Assembly (NCBI RefSeq): GCF_000471905.2
Contig: NW_006498435.1
Span: forward strand, 2,080,670-2,144,669
Length of the DNA stretch: 64,000 nt
Direction of reading: 5' to 3'
Source of the DNA: Amborella trichopoda
Taxonomy: Eukaryota > Streptophyta > Magnoliopsida > Amborellales > Amborellaceae
The first letter of the stretch is position 1, and every line of letters starts with the position of its first letter. This document shows, piece by piece, positions 36,701-45,199 of the stretch. Position numbers and translations under genes: made by a program. Below the pieces are notes generated by a model, which saw nothing but the letters and a program-made list of their open reading frames with translations, had not been told where the DNA came from and did no database searches.

Positions 36701-39700
36701 CTTTCGATGGCCCAAATGTTATCCTGTCTGGGGAAGAAGACACACACCAACGAGGACTGCAGTTTGCGCTTATGGTTAGAAACGAACTCACCAGAGATGA
36801 TGCTGAGAGGTGAAGGAGAAGGGCTTTAGAAGGAGAACATAGTTTTGGTAGAGAGGTTTTGGTAGAGAGGGGGAGGTTCCTGTTGGACAGAGCCATTTCT
36901 ATGCCGATGGCAACCTTTATCTAGTTAGGCTTGCACTTCACATATGCTTTTAAAGTACAGTACACGAATGTTACATCCATTTGCATACAAGTGCATAAGG
37001 GGCTAACATGCTGAAAAGGTTTACCGCATGCTGAAAAGGTTTGTTCATTGGCACTCAATTCCCGTACATTGTTATTCACAAATAGTAAAAGAAAGGGTGG
37101 AACAACATGAGGATCAAATTACGATTTTTAAAAAGTTTAAGGTCCAGTTTGCACACTCCACTAATTTGTTCTTCAGTAGGTTAATTTGGAAATAAGGGCT
37201 AAAGAGTTTTTCTTAATAGGCTTGGGTGTGTTTTTCAGTGCTTTTCAAGTAAATGGGGGAGAGAAACCGGGATGACTGAAACAGACAAAATGCTTCCAAA
37301 AATTATTCAATACTGGAGAGGGACAGAAAATAGTATTTCTTGTGATTAAATGGCCAGTCTGAACTGGGCCCAAATCAACGAGGCAACACTATAATGGACA
37401 GTTTTTCTGCATATGGACAGCTTTGCTGTATATCAAGAAAAGAAGTACAAATGGCCAAGTTACAGCAGGCCTATAAGCATGGAGTATAACCTGAGAAACA
37501 GTGTTTGTGAGTGGATCAAAAATCCCTAATGGACAGGAAAGCTTCCAAACTCCTTCCTGAGCAAGTGATTCTACCTGATTTGTTCAGCTTCTCTAGGTGC
37601 ATGGGAATAAGAATTTAGATTCCTTTAACCTAAACATATAAATTATTGTTCCAATACTAACCAGTCCCAAGACAAAAGACTGCTCTGTCGGCCCTTTAGA
37701 CACATTGAATGAATGACCCTCCACAATCAATGGGTCCTTGAGAAAACAAAATAAAATCTTTTGATCCATCAGGACAGTTTTGCTTCTGAAGCATGAAGTC
37801 ACAAGTGTTCAACAGCCTCATGAAGTCTTCAATGCTCCACGAATGCTATAAATTAGATTCTCAGACTTGGTGAACACTGGTTCCCATGTGAACTACAGTC
37901 ACTTTGGAGACCACCAAAAATTTGTCCTAGTGCACTCTTGGTCTAGATCTTGTCATCAAGAAAGCATTGTCCACTCTTGGATCCAGTCCCCCTTTCTGAA
38001 ACAAAAGAGCTCCTTGTCAGCCAGCGCAGACAAGCGAAACAAACTCCACAATTTTGTAGCATCCAAAATTCTATAGCTCCCAAAGTCCTCCATTAGAAAC
38101 ATTAATGCGGCCATCCAGAGAAAGAATTAGACTTACACCCACCACAGACCATCTTTTCTGCCAGCAGATATCCTCATATTTCCAAGCCTCCAAGCTAGGC
38201 AGCAGAGAACTATCCTCAGAAGTACCTACTGAGCTCCTTCCTTGGTTTCCATCTACTTCTAGTCACTTACGAAAGAGATCAAAAGCCCATCCATTGAACA
38301 CGCCACAGAAAAGTGCTGCAATCCATGATGGTCCTACTAGAATCTCTTTCTGCACCACTCCATCCATCAAGACTAGCAGCCTATCTCTCTCATTCAATCC
38401 CTTCCTCCCTCGATTCCCTGGAAAGGATCTTTCCATAACAGTGTTTCCTAATCTCTCATTTCCCCCATCCAGTCCATTATTATCCGTCGCCATGACCAAT
38501 ACCCCTTGCTTCTAACCCAACTATCATGGATCCCACCACATGTAGAGCACCCCAATGGACAAAGCCGTCCACAGAATAGTAAAGAACGCAACCTATGACT
38601 CTTTATCCCTTTCAAACCTGTTTGTTTTTTTACCACTAGAACCAAGCTTCTGAGAAAGGACCAATATTAAAGGCCATGCTATATCAAGGAAACATCAAAT
38701 CGCCCATGTCACCCTGCAAACCACCAGACCATATAATATGCAACGAAACCTGAGAAAACAGCACACTAAGTAATCAAAGAGTAGCTCACAAAGAGAGAGT
38801 AATATAAATGCGGGACATTGGCCGGACTTGAACCACATGAGGAAGTAGGCAATGGGACTGGGTTCCCAAAACAATAAGCCTCATCAAAAACTTTACTTTC
38901 TGAAAGGAACAAAATCTAGAAAGATTGAATCATGTGCATAACCCAGTCTCTAATGTTTTGAATACAAAAGCAATGAAGAATAAAATTTATTTGAATGATC
39001 TCTGTCATGGTGCTCTGAATTCGGTCACCAACTGGCAGTGAATTATTTGTTCCTGAAGGATTCAACCTTCCATTAAAAAGAACTAAAATTTGAACTCTAC
39101 AGATCAATTGAGCCCATACATAAACCAAAAGGTCATAATCATGTAATAAACGTAAATAAGCAATATACCTCTACTTTCTGCAAGCCATCATCTGAATGAT
39201 TTCTTGACCTACAAAAACAGTTTGACTCCTATTAGAGATGACACCAGAAGGCATTAGCTAAAATTACTAAAAAGCACCTGTGTTGGACATCTAGGTGTAT
39301 CAAGGTGCGTCAGTACCTCACATAAGCCCAGGCAGGCCACCCAGGGCAGTGGTCAGCTAGGCAGATGCCTGCCAGAAACCTTTGTGAGCGACCACCCACC
39401 CCACCCAACCCCCTGGGGTGGGGGGGCCCTCCTTCAATCCTCCCAAAAAAAAAAAAAACAACAACCCAACCCCATAATGAACTCCCCAAATCTGTGCTTC
39501 AAGCACGAAGTGGCAGCCGAGGCAGCCAGATCCCCGGCCTCCGAATATTAATACACCTTACAATATTGTAATATATAAAGCAACAGAACAACAAGGAGAC
39601 TGTAGTTGTAGTTAAATCTACATTATATGTTAACTATGATCATGTACAAAGGACCAGATTGTCAGCAGTCGTAGAATTTATTTCACGGTGAATAATCATA

Positions 39701-40133
39701 TATTTCAAAACCATTATTACTAAAGAACAAGAGGGACAAAATTATTAAATTGACAGTTTCAACAGCACATTAAAAGAGGGCCCTCTTAAATAACTATATG
39801 CCATTTATCATTTCCATAAGAGCAATTGCCAAATATTGCAGTACTTATTTTATAGACGATCAATTTTTATTTTAAGCCCAATTTTCAAAGAAAAAGGAAG
39901 GCATGTTCCTGCATATAATAGAATGAACGATGACAAGGGAATATTACAAACCCTAGAAACCAATGCTTGTATGATGCCACAAGAGAAAACGTGACCAAGA
40001 CAAGAATTAGATTGCAGGTAACAATTTTGGTGACACTAATACGAGTAGGTCCCTTTTTCTTTTTACTCTGAAGTAGCAGTGTTTGTGGCTTGATTCTTGC
40101 CATAATTTACCTGGCTCTAGATATTTTCCGAAC
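19494..40133 (-). CDS. CYP21-4: Membrane-anchored cyclophilin, CYP21-3/CYP21-4 type (gene span, six exons found)
   Basis: Peptidyl-prolyl isomerase-like protein with a single N-terminal membrane anchor. Plant members of this small family are known as Golgi/secretory-pathway cyclophilins linked to stress tolerance, some with weak or no isomerase activity. Six exons join in phase into 203 residues: 39,961-40,103; 39,169-39,208; 31,260-31,310; 30,352-30,437; 19,825-19,962; 19,494-19,644. All introns are GT-AG. Residues 1-26 are basic (SKKKKGPTR), about 27-45 form a membrane helix, 46-78 are a linker, and the cyclophilin domain begins at about 79 ([12 protein letters not shown]). The FHRVI motif keeps the active-site arginine, and QGGD is intact. 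The tryptophan that binds cyclosporin in CypA is not conserved. The family end of about 30 residues after GEDVVQ was not found. Introns 2 and 4 are 7.9 and 10.4 kb and full of transposons. The CYP21-3 and CYP21-4 paralogues cannot be separated here. Confidence 0.9.
19825..19962 (-). CDS. CYP21-4: CYP21-type cyclophilin, coding exon 5
   Basis: Starts after TGTTCCAG and ends at CTATCAG|GTTTGT. It encodes residues 107-153 and carries the core motif [17 protein letters not shown], with the catalytic-type arginine in FHRV and the QGGD loop, followed by [10 protein letters not shown]. The 138 bp keep the phase with both neighbours. Confidence 0.92.
20374..20500 (-). mobile_element. RTE-type LINE fragment D (3' tail)
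   Basis: An ATC microsatellite (20,374-20,406) followed by AGCCTTTTCCCAATTATTTT, GGGTCAGCTACATGAATC and TGGTCCGCCATTCTGCCCTA, the same 3' end as fragment A at 6,535-6,600. It is strongly 5'-truncated. Confidence 0.85.
22330..22843 (-). mobile_element. LINE RNase H domain
   Basis: Contains [20 protein letters not shown] (first catalytic aspartate), a T-E-A-K-A-L block (glutamate), IEGDANN-like words near 22,500-22,530, and near the end [12 protein letters not shown] with the last catalytic aspartate. This order is typical of the plant RNase H-bearing LINE clade. Confidence 0.88.
23028..24191 (-). mobile_element. LINE ORF2 connection and zf-RVT region, 387 codons open
   Basis: Longest open frame of the window. 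It contains [20 protein letters not shown], a [11 protein letters not shown] block, [40 protein letters not shown] and, near the end, [20 protein letters not shown], the zinc-binding zf-RVT motif. All are standard for plant L1-type ORF2 downstream of the reverse transcriptase. Confidence 0.93.
24350..25277 (-). mobile_element. LINE reverse transcriptase domain (frame-broken)
   Basis: Contains a P-K blocks-1/2 region ([20 protein letters not shown]), [20 protein letters not shown], and further downstream [16 protein letters not shown], the catalytic YADD box, at about 24,364-24,395. The frame changes between these blocks, so the enzyme is not intact. Confidence 0.9.
25284..26405 (-). mobile_element. 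LINE apurinic-type endonuclease domain, start of ORF2
   Basis: ORF2 starts at 26,405 with [16 protein letters not shown] (N of the catalytic set), has one TAG, then LLETKRPKP (catalytic E), [23 protein letters not shown], a W-S-D block and PTSDHCPIL (catalytic SDH). All conserved endonuclease motifs are visible in order. Confidence 0.92.
26407..27485 (-). mobile_element. LINE ORF1 remnant (DUF4283-like)
   Basis: The N-terminal part reads [17 protein letters not shown], then a K-V-A-Q-A-C-G-Q-L block and [18 protein letters not shown], matching the DUF4283 RNA-binding-like domain of plant LINE ORF1. The rest, towards ORF2, is low-complexity and frame-broken. The beginning of ORF1 is missing, consistent with 5' truncation. 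Confidence 0.75.
27752..27833. repeat. Exact tandem duplication of about 38 bp
   Basis: The unit TAAAGGAACACATTGGTGAA plus AATTTCTATGGAATTTT occurs twice without mismatch, in intron 4. It looks recent. Confidence 0.9.
30352..30437 (-). CDS. CYP21-4: CYP21-type cyclophilin, coding exon 4
   Basis: Starts after GATCTCTAG with ATTCTTAAT and ends TTGTG|GTGAGT, leaving two bases of a cysteine codon completed in exon 5. It encodes residues 79-106: [20 protein letters not shown] followed by TVDKFVEL, the first strand and helix of the cyclophilin fold. Confidence 0.92.
30438..31259 (-). other. Cyclophilin intron 3 (822 bp)
   Basis: GT (GTAAGT) to AG (CTCTAG). No element was recognised inside. Confidence 0.8.
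31260..31310 (-). CDS. CYP21-4: CYP21-type cyclophilin, coding exon 3
   Basis: 51 bp between CTCTCTAG| and GCG|GTAAGT, phase 0 on both sides. It encodes [17 protein letters not shown] (residues 62-78), the linker before the catalytic domain. It was chosen because both splice sites are strong and it joins exon 4 as NYA-ILNTSKG, matching the LPGFA-x-x-NTSKG pattern of the family. Confidence 0.85.
31941..32024. repeat. Poly-G tract with a short duplicated hairpin word
   Basis: G runs of up to about 14 on the plus strand, then two copies of GACTTAGACAGAGGGGGAAG followed by TC. Each copy begins GACTT and ends AAGTC, so it can fold. The strand is G-quadruplex prone. It lies on the non-coding strand of the cyclophilin intron. 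Confidence 0.85.
32840..34430 (+). mobile_element. L1-type LINE fragment (endonuclease to pre-RT), split by a MITE
   Basis: Plus-strand decayed LINE ORF2. The weak start near 32,850 resembles the endonuclease N-terminus. At 33,150-33,420 [15 protein letters not shown]-like words and [20 protein letters not shown] match the central endonuclease. After the MITE, at about 34,255-34,400, SRVKWLEE and [17 protein letters not shown] match the link between endonuclease and reverse transcriptase (family pattern S-R-I-x-W-L-x-x-G-D-x-N-T-x-F-F-H). It has many breaks and no reverse transcriptase. Confidence 0.7.
33439..34003. mobile_element. hAT-type MITE, copy 2 (565 bp)
   Basis: Same family as copy 1: left end CAATGTTCAAAAAGGCGG, right end CCGAATTTTCGTTCATTA, GCCTAGGCGG-like words near both ends. 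The flanks ACAATGAG and GCATTGAG agree at 6 of 8 positions, as expected of an old 8-bp duplication. The interior holds GT- and GA-rich microsatellites. It interrupts the plus-strand LINE fragment. Confidence 0.8.
34431..35632. other. No gene seen (within cyclophilin intron 2)
   Basis: AT-rich with short CT-rich runs near 34,940-34,985 and a poly-A/poly-G patch at 35,563-35,633. No similarity was recognised. Confidence 0.4.
35633..35878. mobile_element. MULE-like MITE, derivative copy 2
   Basis: Shares with the 13.7-14.9 kb element the GAATCGAGATTC words and its right-hand end (GGAATTGCTGAATCGGG, then GAGAGATTCGGGTAACTAT). Only about 246 bp remain, so it is an internal-deletion derivative. 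The left end is approximate and no target duplication was found. Confidence 0.65.
35880..36900 (-). mobile_element. L1-type LINE 3' fragment (zf-RVT and RNase H)
   Basis: Minus strand. A zf-RVT-like stretch at about 36,370-36,500 ([20 protein letters not shown]), then [12 protein letters not shown] at about 36,190-36,235, then RNase H with [20 protein letters not shown] at about 35,930-36,000. Compared with the 22-27 kb LINE the RNase H start is closely similar, so they belong to the same family. It is truncated at both ends and frame-broken. Confidence 0.85.
37590..38650. other. Unassigned protein-like stretch
   Basis: Open frames on both strands with non-random composition, including a minus-strand stretch with [20 protein letters not shown] at about 38,280-38,370. 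No family was recognised and the frames are broken. It may be an ancient transposon ORF. It lies within cyclophilin intron 2 and is not one of its exons. Confidence 0.25.
39169..39208 (-). CDS. CYP21-4: CYP21-type cyclophilin, coding exon 2
   Basis: A 40-bp micro-exon between TTTTTGTAG| and GTAGAG|GTATAT. Its first base completes the tryptophan codon begun in exon 1, and it then encodes [13 protein letters not shown] (residues 49-61), ending in phase 0. It was chosen because it restores the family order K-H-W-S-R-N with exact phases on both sides. Confidence 0.85.
39270..39545. mobile_element. Possible fourth, degenerate copy of the hAT-type MITE family
   Basis: GC-rich words such as CCCAGGCAGGCCACCCAGGG and GGCAGCCGAGGCAGCC resemble the subterminal regions of the MITEs at 3.9, 33.4 and 41.3 kb, but the ends and target duplication are unclear. 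It lies in cyclophilin intron 1. Confidence 0.35.
39961..40133 (-). CDS. CYP21-4: CYP21-type cyclophilin, coding exon 1 with 30 bases of 5' UTR
   Basis: The ATG is at 40,103-40,101. It encodes [20 protein letters not shown] (a family signature) and then a hydrophobic segment [16 protein letters not shown] before K-H-W. It ends CATTG|GTTTCT in phase 2. Directly upstream an acceptor-like TTTGTTCAG at 40,134 suggests that the 30 bases before the ATG are spliced to a non-coding exon further upstream. Confidence 0.93.
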
Positions 40134-40139
40134 CTGAAC

Positions 40140-41304
40140 AAATAAAGCAGAATGTCAAGACATTTAATAGACAAAGAAAAACAAGAAAAAACAGGTTCGA
40201 ATGATATAGAATACACACTAACCAACTATCCAGTAAAACAGGTTCAAATGATATAGAATACACAATAACCAACTATCAAGTAACGATACGACATAAATAT
40301 AACATACACATCAATATCATCTAAAAGCCCTATTATAATGTAATTACAAAAGAATTTTTTATTTGCATCATCTTTAAAAAAAAATCATTGGCATGAGAAC
40401 TGTGTTTTACAGGATGAGATAAATAAGTGAGTACAAGGTGGATGAGTAGTCTCCTAAGCTCATGCACGAACTTATGAGGAATTCGTTCAAATGCTTGATG
40501 TCGTGTCACCAATAGCATCTAGGAAGGAGAGATGAAGCGTTCCACGTTAGTTTGATGGGAACTTAATGTGGTTCTCTTTGTTGAGATGTATTGGCTCATG
40601 CAGCATTCCTCATAAAGTACAAGGAAGCGTCGCACATATTTGTATCAATTGCAAAAAGATGAGCTACCTATTTTGCTTATATACACTCCTTATATTGGAA
40701 AGGGTGTTCCCTATGGGTAACAGGTCTGTACAGCAATAAGCCAACTAGGTTGGCCTAGAGAGAATATTGGAGGGAATTCTTGGAGAGAATTGAAATTTAA
40801 ATATTAATTGAATTAGGATTTGGATATGATTGGAAGGTGGTTGGAATCCCTATCCACTATCTCTAGCATGTAGAAACTCATTGGTCAAATTGCTAATTAG
40901 GGGGATTCTGAATGAAACATCATATGAAAGAACTTAAGAAAGAAAGAGAGAGAGATCCCATACGATAGGCACACCCCACTACCCAAAAATGTGGCTCTCC
41001 TTCTCTACCTAACCACACTCTCTCTAGATCATGACCCCCTTCCCCCTCTCTCTACTCTGAGAAAACTCGAGAGTACTATATATTCCTCTCTTCTCTTGGT
41101 ACTAGGAGAAAACACGTGTGTTGTCCATCAAGCTCCAGATTAATGGGGAGTAAAACCATCTTAAATTACTACAATCATAAGACCAGTCCTAGAATGACCA
41201 TCATCACTCTTCAAAATCTTCTGATATGACAACTGAGTTCAAAAAGGCTATTTCTTGATTCCTTTTGTTGTTTCCATTGTGAGTGTCGAGTTAGGACCCA
41301 ATAT
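40140..41304. other. No gene seen; probably a 5' UTR intron of the cyclophilin gene
   Basis: A direct repeat of about 35 bp (ACAGGTTCGAATGATATAGA type) occurs twice at about 40,190-40,260. No coding or RNA feature was recognised. Confidence 0.4.
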
Positions 41305-41312
41305 ACCAACAT

Positions 41313-41937
41313 CAGTGTTTCAAAAAGCGATAGGCGGGTCCTAGGCGGCCTGGTGTCCAGGTTGCCCAGCGCTCAAGCGAGTGCCTGGGCGGACGCTCAG
41401 AACCTGGGCGGCCCAGTCGAATCCAAAAAGGATGCCCATTTGAATAAAAAATTGATATATAGTATAAAAAATAAAAATTAGATATTTAGGGCACTTACTT
41501 TGAGTTGATTACTCAATCTTCAAACTTTCACCTCAAAGATGCTTCTAAGGACTCAAAATCTTCTAAAACCCCGAAAAGATTTATAAAACGTCAAAAAAAT
41601 AAATATAATATCTATGGGTGATGTTTTGATCAATTTTTGTCAACTTTGAAAAACCCTTCGATCCTAAAGAAATCATCAAAAACTAGTTTTTTGGGAGTTT
41701 TCTCTCTCTAAAATAGGCTCCAATAAGTTTAGGTTTCAAATGAACTTAAAACTATCCTTCTAACCCTTTATATTTTAAAAATAGAAAAAAATCAATACAG
41801 GAAAAAAAAAAAAAATTCTACCTCTGGGCGGGCGCCTGCCTAGGCGGTTCCGTACTGCTTAGGCGGCCGCCCAGGGACTGCCGCCCAGATTGGCCCTAGG
41901 CCTTCTGGACCACTTAGGCACTAGGCAGTCCGCTTTA
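41313..41937. mobile_element. hAT-type MITE, copy 3 (625 bp)
   Basis: Begins CAGTGTTTCAAAAAGCG, has GCCTAGGCGG-type words near both ends (GGTCCTAGGCGGCC, GCCTAGGCGGTTCC), and ends CAGTCCGCTTTA. Flanking 8-mers ACCAACAT and ACCAACAA agree at 7 of 8. The centre is AT-rich and non-coding. Confidence 0.8.
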
Positions 41938-42295
41938 ACCAACAAAAATGGCTTTTACCGAACTAGTGGAGACCTTTTAAATGTTTCATTTGTCTATGGT
42001 AAACTCAAAATTGCTACTGTTGATTTTTTTGGATTTGAAATCTTTAACGTCCCAACAATTTTTTTCTCTTGAAGCTTCATGAAAACTGAACTTTTTAGTT
42101 GTCCAACAAAATTGTCAAGGAATTGGTGTGTAACAATGGATGTGATCTACATAATGTTTTCTAAAATCGAAGCACAAAGAGAACAATAATTTAAAAAACA
42201 AAAAACACAGAGGAGATGCCAACCATTCTATATTTAAAAGGTCATTATAATAAAATTTTATGTAACAATCAAAATAAGCCATCAGAAAAGCATAC

Positions 42296-42356
42296 CTGAA
42301 AGCGACCTTTGGTTGCAGGTTCAGAGAGTTGATCCCTACATCTATGAATTCTTGAC
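42296..42356 (-). other. Candidate non-coding 5' exon of the cyclophilin gene
   Basis: 61 bp on the minus strand between an acceptor-like TCTTCTAG| and a donor-like TTTCAG|GTATGC. A further candidate upstream exon ends with a GTACAAG donor near 42,680. They are supported only by splice-like signals and by the acceptor in front of the ATG exon. The transcription start would then lie near 42.7-43 kb. Confidence 0.3.
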
Positions 42357-42719
42357 CTAGAAGATTCCAATTTTACTTAAAAAATTAAGAAAAATTAGAA
42401 TTCATCAGAGAAAACTAAGAAACGGAAGTGGCTAAAAAAAATGAAATAAAGAAGTTCCAGAATCAGCATGCCAATAACTTCCACTAACCACCAGTACCAG
42501 ATTGAAAACTTGAATTGTTTACTAATTAGAAATCCAGTACCGTAAGTACATAAAACAAATCTCGAACAAGCAGAGAAACCCCAAATAAGCAGCGGGGTTG
42601 GATATCGTCCCGCCATTAAAGTATGAATTAGAGAGAGAAAATAAAGATCAGTAAGAAATGGTGGATCCAACCTTGTACCTCCTAGGCCAAGGATCTATCA
42701 AGGTGCCGCGCTTTGCTAC

Positions 42720-44149
42720 CATAAGATGAGGGTAAAATTCTGTAAGTGCTGACGCTTGGCTTATATTTCAGGTTTTAGCATAGCTACAAATACTGAAAAT
42801 AGCCGCGACAACGACCCGGTTAATCCAACTGCCGCCCTTAAAACACCATCAGCCACATTTTACAGGGAATTGGGGTCACCAACTAAAACCAGCCGCCGGC
42901 TTATGAAAAAAGAGGGAGAATATCGGTCAAAAAGAAAACGGGTTAAAGGAAGACAAATTAACCTTAAGGTTATATTTTTAAACTTTGTATGTCATTCAAG
43001 GCCATATGTACAATATTGAAAATTTCTAACGTACGGACCATCCGGGGCAATGGATTGGGTACGGGTCTGGCTGGGTCCAAAATTTGGACTCATACAATGG
43101 GTAAACCTCGAACCCGACAAACAAGGGGAAAAAAGGGCTTTTACATGGGAGAATTAGGGTTTTTAGAGAAATAGAATAAACACATAGATCAATAGCAAGG
43201 ACAATAACTCAGAGATGAAGAGCTCAAGAACAAATGCAGACATTTAACAAACACATACATCAATAACACAGAAATAATAAAGTCAATAGCATACCTTAAT
43301 CAATAACAAGAATCGAAGCTCAATGATAGCTGAGTAAACCCTAACGAGGACTGTGTCCGAAGAGAGAAGCCTACATGAGATAATGGCGTACTGCGAACAG
43401 AGGGCTGGCTCAGGGCTGAGCTCGAAGAGAGGGGTCGTGGTGCGAACAAGGCGCTGGCCCAGGGCTGAATTCGAGGAGAGGGGTCGTGTTGCGAAGAGAG
43501 GGTGCTCAACGGCGAAGACGGGAAGAGAGGGTGCTCAGCGACGATGGGAAGAAGGGACGAAGAGGGTAAAAGGTTATCGGGGGTAAGTCCTAAACCAACT
43601 TCCTATTTTAAGTTCCGACCTATGGGTCGGAACTTTTTGTTACACTCGAGAGTATGAACATGAACAGTACAGTGGAGTTCTATTTAAAGTCCTCTTTTTT
43701 ATCAAACACGAGAACTTGTACAATAATGGGAAAGTTCCTTTTTCCTCTTCTAACTGCCTGTTATCAAACACGTCCATAATGTATGTTTAGAAAAAGGAAC
43801 GTTTTCACTGTTGCTAAAATGGAACATCCAAGAATAAAAAAATCATCACGTGAACCACATAATTACCCAATGTTCGGGTTTAGGAACCCTAAAAATGTGT
43901 TCCAGCTTCCTACTATTGTATTATTATCAAAAATACCCCTAGTGTTATGCATTTACGAAACAAGGGCAATTTGAGTTTTTTTAACCCTTTTTTTATAGGA
44001 TGTACTTAAATGATATAGAAAGTCAAAAGCAATACCCTCAAGTGTAATTTGTTATCTTTTCACCCCAGTGATATTGCATAGGGTGTCAATCCCTTTCTAA
44101 TATTTTCTTTTAAAAAAAACAAAACAAAACTCAAATACGTTAAGATAAC
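42720..44149. other. No gene supported; GC-richer island at 43.35-43.6 kb
   Basis: The region upstream of the candidate 5' exons. It contains a GC-rich patch with a diverged tandem repeat (GAGAGGGGTCGTG words at 43,430-43,500) and a perfect hairpin at 43,610-43,635. Open frames in the patch look like by-products of the repeat. Confidence 0.4.
43610..43635. repeat. Perfect inverted repeat (11-bp stem, 4-bp loop)
   Basis: AAGTTCCGACC, loop TATG, GGTCGGAACTT, followed by a T run. Its role is unknown. Confidence 0.9.
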
Positions 44150-45199
44150 TCGAGGATGTGTTAGTTGGCGAAACAATAGGCTCCAAAAGTCCTAACATTC
44201 CACCGTACTATAGCACTCATGCATTTGGTGTGCCGGATACTATAAAGAACTTTCTCATATCAAGATTAAGCCAAAATTGGGGAGAACTCAATTTCATGTC
44301 CCGCTTCTCTCCTAAAGAAGCCGAACGTTCATGGAGTTTAGCATTTCAAAGAGAGGAAACCCTTACTCCTTTCTTACCTCTCACTGCCTGAAAGCACTCC
44401 CCACACGATGAGTTCACTCCATCAAACGAAGTCATCATATACAACTCCCATAAGTTGGATGGAGAAAGTCCTCCCGCAAGCCTGCAAGATCTTTTCACCA
44501 TATTCAAGAGAATGGCAAAAGCCGCCAAATCCAACAACGTCGCAATCCTCAGTTGGCTCGTCCATCGTTTTCATGCCCATGAGATAGATAAAACAAGAAA
44601 GGTCACATTCCTCAGTTGGCTTTAGTTCGCAGCAACATTCCTGGTTCTTTTATATGCAAGTTTATACTTCCGACCGTAAGGTATTTATGTTGCTTGTGAA
44701 ATGCCAACCGGTAAGAAATTCACCCTGGCTCAACCACTTCTCAACAGCATTTATGCCAGGCTCACGAGTATCTCTAACCACAACAATCCCACTGAGAGTA
44801 AGATTAGCTTTCCTCTGTATACTGTTTAGAGTTGGGTTGCCCCCTATTTTCGATGAACATATGAACTCATCTCCCGAGTAACAAACCAGAGAATTCCCTT
44901 CCTAATGAAGATCATGGGGCAAAAGGCTATTTACAAGGACGTAGAGGAGGTGAAAATTTTCTTTCGGGAATGTTCACCATTCCAACACTCCCTCCCTTTG
45001 AAATTTGGTGGGTTTCATTGTTATTGGTGTTTGGATAGAGGAGGGGATGAAATCGACAAAGTTCCTACTCGGACGATGGAGCGTCATTTCTTATGGAGCA
45101 CCTAGAATGGCATCCTCCCTTTGAAACAAGCTTTAGAGTGTCACCTAGAGTTGCACAATCCTTACTATTTCATGTGCCAACACTGCCTGGACTAGCATA
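44150..45199 (+). pseudogene. Plant mobile domain (PMD, aminotransferase-like) remnant, 5' part
   Basis: Plus-strand broken frames resemble the PMD proteins of plants. In order: FSPKEAERSWSLAFQREETL, a KLDGESPPASLQDLFTIFKR stretch, FLSWL, then FTLAQPLLNSIYARLTSIS with a SFPLYTV block (family pattern A-P-x-L-L-x-x-I-Y-x-x-L ... S-F-P-x-H-Y), and near the end ILPLKQALECHLELHNPYYF (family pattern L-P-L-R-x-G ... I-E-P-Y-S-P-H-R-F). Several stops and frame changes show it is a pseudogene. The reading stops at 45,199 because a Copia element is inserted there. PMD genes occur both as host genes and carried by transposons, and I cannot tell which applies here. Confidence 0.55.
45195..45199. repeat. 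Target-site duplication GCATA, left
   Basis: Identical to 62,496-62,500. The pair brackets the Copia element exactly at its TG...CA ends. Confidence 0.95.

Larger units (their letters stand above)
31311..39168 (-). other. Cyclophilin intron 2 (7.9 kb)
   Basis: Begins GTATAT after exon 2 and ends CTCTAG before exon 3. It contains a G-rich tract, a plus-strand LINE piece split by a hAT MITE, a MULE-like MITE derivative, a minus-strand LINE 3' piece and an unassigned protein-like stretch at 37.6-38.65 kb. Stretches 31.3-31.9, 32.05-32.8, 34.45-35.6 and 36.9-37.6 kb hold nothing I can name. Confidence 0.8.

Noticed and set aside
43300-43586. GC-rich open frames on both strands upstream of the cyclophilin gene
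   Set aside because: They overlap a diverged tandem repeat (GAGAGGGGTCGTG words) and have no domain similarity. Composition explains the open frames.
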